The translations under genes were made by a program, and so were the position numbers. Source: JAHFHB01 sp964393875 (GTDB taxonomy: Bacteria > Omnitrophota > Omnitrophia > Omnitrophales > Aquincolibacteriaceae). Taken from it: a DNA stretch of 7,799 bases. Shown here piece after piece: positions 6,888-7,799 of this stretch (within the stretch, counting starts at the first letter, position 1; each line of letters opens with the position of its first letter). The stretch is from assembly GCA_964393875.1 (NCBI GenBank), contig CAYMUZ010000237.1, positions 1 to 7,799 on the forward strand. The letters run 5' to 3'. The notes beneath the pieces were generated by a model. It had not been told where the DNA came from. It saw nothing but the letters and a program-made list of their open reading frames with translations, and searched no databases.

Positions 6888-6927
6888 AGAGTGCCCTGTG
6901 CCGTGTCAATTTAAAATTTGGGAGAAG

Positions 6928-6933
6928 ATTATA
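6928..6933 (-). promoter_or_regulatory. Possible -10 element (TATAAT) upstream of the DUF2061 gene
   Basis: A perfect TATAAT on the minus strand, 40 bases before the DUF2061 ATG. That would give a short leader of about 33 bases. No good -35 box is seen 16-18 bases upstream, so this is a weak prediction. It is the only gap in the right half of the window with a consensus -10. Confidence 0.35.
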
Positions 6934-6999
6934 TCCACTTTCCCCCGCATGCAGGCTTAATACTTTTAGACTATTCGTAACGGTTTATATGATAGCAAG

Positions 7000-7799
7000 T
7001 TAAAGAAATTCATCCAGCAGCCTTTTCAAATTTTGCGCCAGTATTTTTTTCACTTCACAGTCGAAATCGGATTCGAAACGCCTGTCCTGTTCAGTGCGAA
7101 AACTTGCGTATTGTTTTTCGGCCAAAGCAACGGCGACATCGTGAGAAATTCTGCCCTTATCTCGCAGAATATCCTGTTCGTTAAATTTTAGAAACGCGTC
7201 CAGCTTTTCCACCCAATCACGCATTCGCATTAAACGGCCTTTGCGGGCCTGAAACTCCGCATAATCCAGATACATATCAACAATATGGTTCAGTTTTTCA
7301 TTTCCTCTTTTTGCAAATAATTCTTTGCAATGCGAATATCCGAAGGCAATATCTTTCCTTTGGTGGCTTTCCGCCAAGTGGTCAACCCCATATGAGGCTT
7401 GTCCTTACTGACCCGTGAAGCAATAATTTCCGCCGCCGTCTTTCCAGTGATTGCGAAATGTAATTTATTTTGCACCGCGGCAAAAAACTTTTCTGCTTCT
7501 GCCGTATGTGGAGAATAATCGATCGATGTCGCATAGATATCGGTGATTTTTTGATAAACCATGCGTTCACTGCCCCTGATTTCCCTGATCTCTTCAAGCA
7601 ATTCATCAAAGTATTTCAAGTCAAATTTTGAACCTTTGATAAACCTGTCTTTATCGAGGGCGAAACCCTTCAGGATATAGTTCTTCAACCGCTCAGTGGC
7701 CCATGCGCGAAACTGGGTGCCTCTGGCAGAATTGACTCTGTAACCAAGGGCGATAATGGCTTCCAGACTATAATGCTTTGTTCTGTATTTCTTGCCATC
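7000..7799 (-). pseudogene. RhuM-family (virulence RhuM) protein, 5' truncated by window edge and frame-broken
   Basis: Frame one runs from the right edge (from GAT at 7799) through KHYSLEAIIALGYRVNS, FRAWATERLKNYILKGFALD, IREIRGSERMVYQKITDIYA, FFAAVQNKLHFAITGKTAAE and DIRIAKNYLQKEEMKN to a TGA at 7292-7290. The family continues directly in the -1 frame: LNHIVDMYLDYAEFQARKG, DWVEKLDAFLKFNE and ISHDVAVALAEKQYASF to the stop at 7000. About 168 and 97 residues are visible; the N terminus is outside. Joining them at 7293-7299 restores the RhuM order with no lost residues, so one base is missing or the ribosome shifts -1. RhuM proteins are widespread in accessory and pathogenicity islands, often near restriction-modification genes; their biochemical role is not established. 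A sequencing error in the A5 run is possible. Confidence 0.85.
7293..7299 (-). other. Frame-break site: G AAA AAC heptamer followed by TGA
   Basis: On the minus strand the RhuM reading frame is ATG AAA AAC TGA. The heptamer G AAA AAC resembles a -1 slippery site (X XXY YYZ), and a -1 slip there gives M-K-N-L-N-H, continuous with the RhuM family. The first position is G instead of A, which weakens P-site re-pairing. A single-base deletion in the A run explains it equally well. Confidence 0.6.

Noticed and set aside
6904..6909. TTGACA on the minus strand upstream of the DUF2061 gene
   Set aside because: A matching -10 would fall at the start codon, so it cannot serve this gene; the TATAAT at 6928-6933 is a better, though weak, candidate.
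6942..6955. Near-palindrome around GCATGC as an operator
   Set aside because: Short, with one mismatched pair and no repeat elsewhere in the window; too weak to call.

Overview
The window carries one strand of genes only: every supportable gene is on the minus strand, so it reads from right (about 7799) to left (1). The core is a queA - tgt - yajC - secDF cluster, the common bacterial linkage of the last steps of queuosine tRNA modification with the auxiliary part of the Sec protein translocase. The order, the YajC, the signal-peptide-bearing START protein and the roughly balanced base composition suggest a Gram-negative bacterium. The cluster is typical of Proteobacteria and delta-proteobacteria-like uncultured lineages, but secD and secF are fused here. 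I cannot name the organism.

Layout in transcription order: (a) 7799-7000, the 3' part of a RhuM-family gene, entering from outside the window and broken by a -1 frame change at an A5 run; (b) 6887-6666, a small DUF2061 membrane protein, with a possible promoter upstream; (c) 6599-5568, a divergent M29-type (thermophilic) metallo-aminopeptidase homologue; (d) 5498-4884, a secreted START-domain protein starting at TTG; (e) 4813-3767, queA; (f) 3660-2521, tgt; (g) 2287-1955, yajC; (h) 1909-1, a SecD-SecF fusion running off the left edge. From (c) to (h) the genes are co-directional, with gaps from about 45 to 233 bases and no convincing terminator, so they may be one long transcript or nested transcripts.

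In queA-tgt, QueA and Tgt work on the same tRNAs: Tgt swaps guanine-34 for preQ1 and QueA then builds epoxyqueuosine from SAM. YajC and SecDF form the membrane complex that uses proton-motive force to help pull exported proteins through SecYEG. The START protein has a Sec-type signal peptide and would be a client of that pathway.

The least ordinary parts are the spacers. The tgt-yajC gap holds two tandem 101-base copies of a hairpin-forming element, 96/101 identical by my reading. The queA-tgt gap holds a 33-base exact duplicate of the queA 3' end, including a hairpin that spans the queA stop codon, separated by a 47-base segment with its own inverted repeat. These two unrelated duplications in adjacent spacers of one housekeeping operon, the fused SecDF, and the RhuM frame break at a G-AAA-AAC heptamer are the items worth a second look. 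I found no CRISPR array, tRNA, rRNA, or clearly new multi-gene system.
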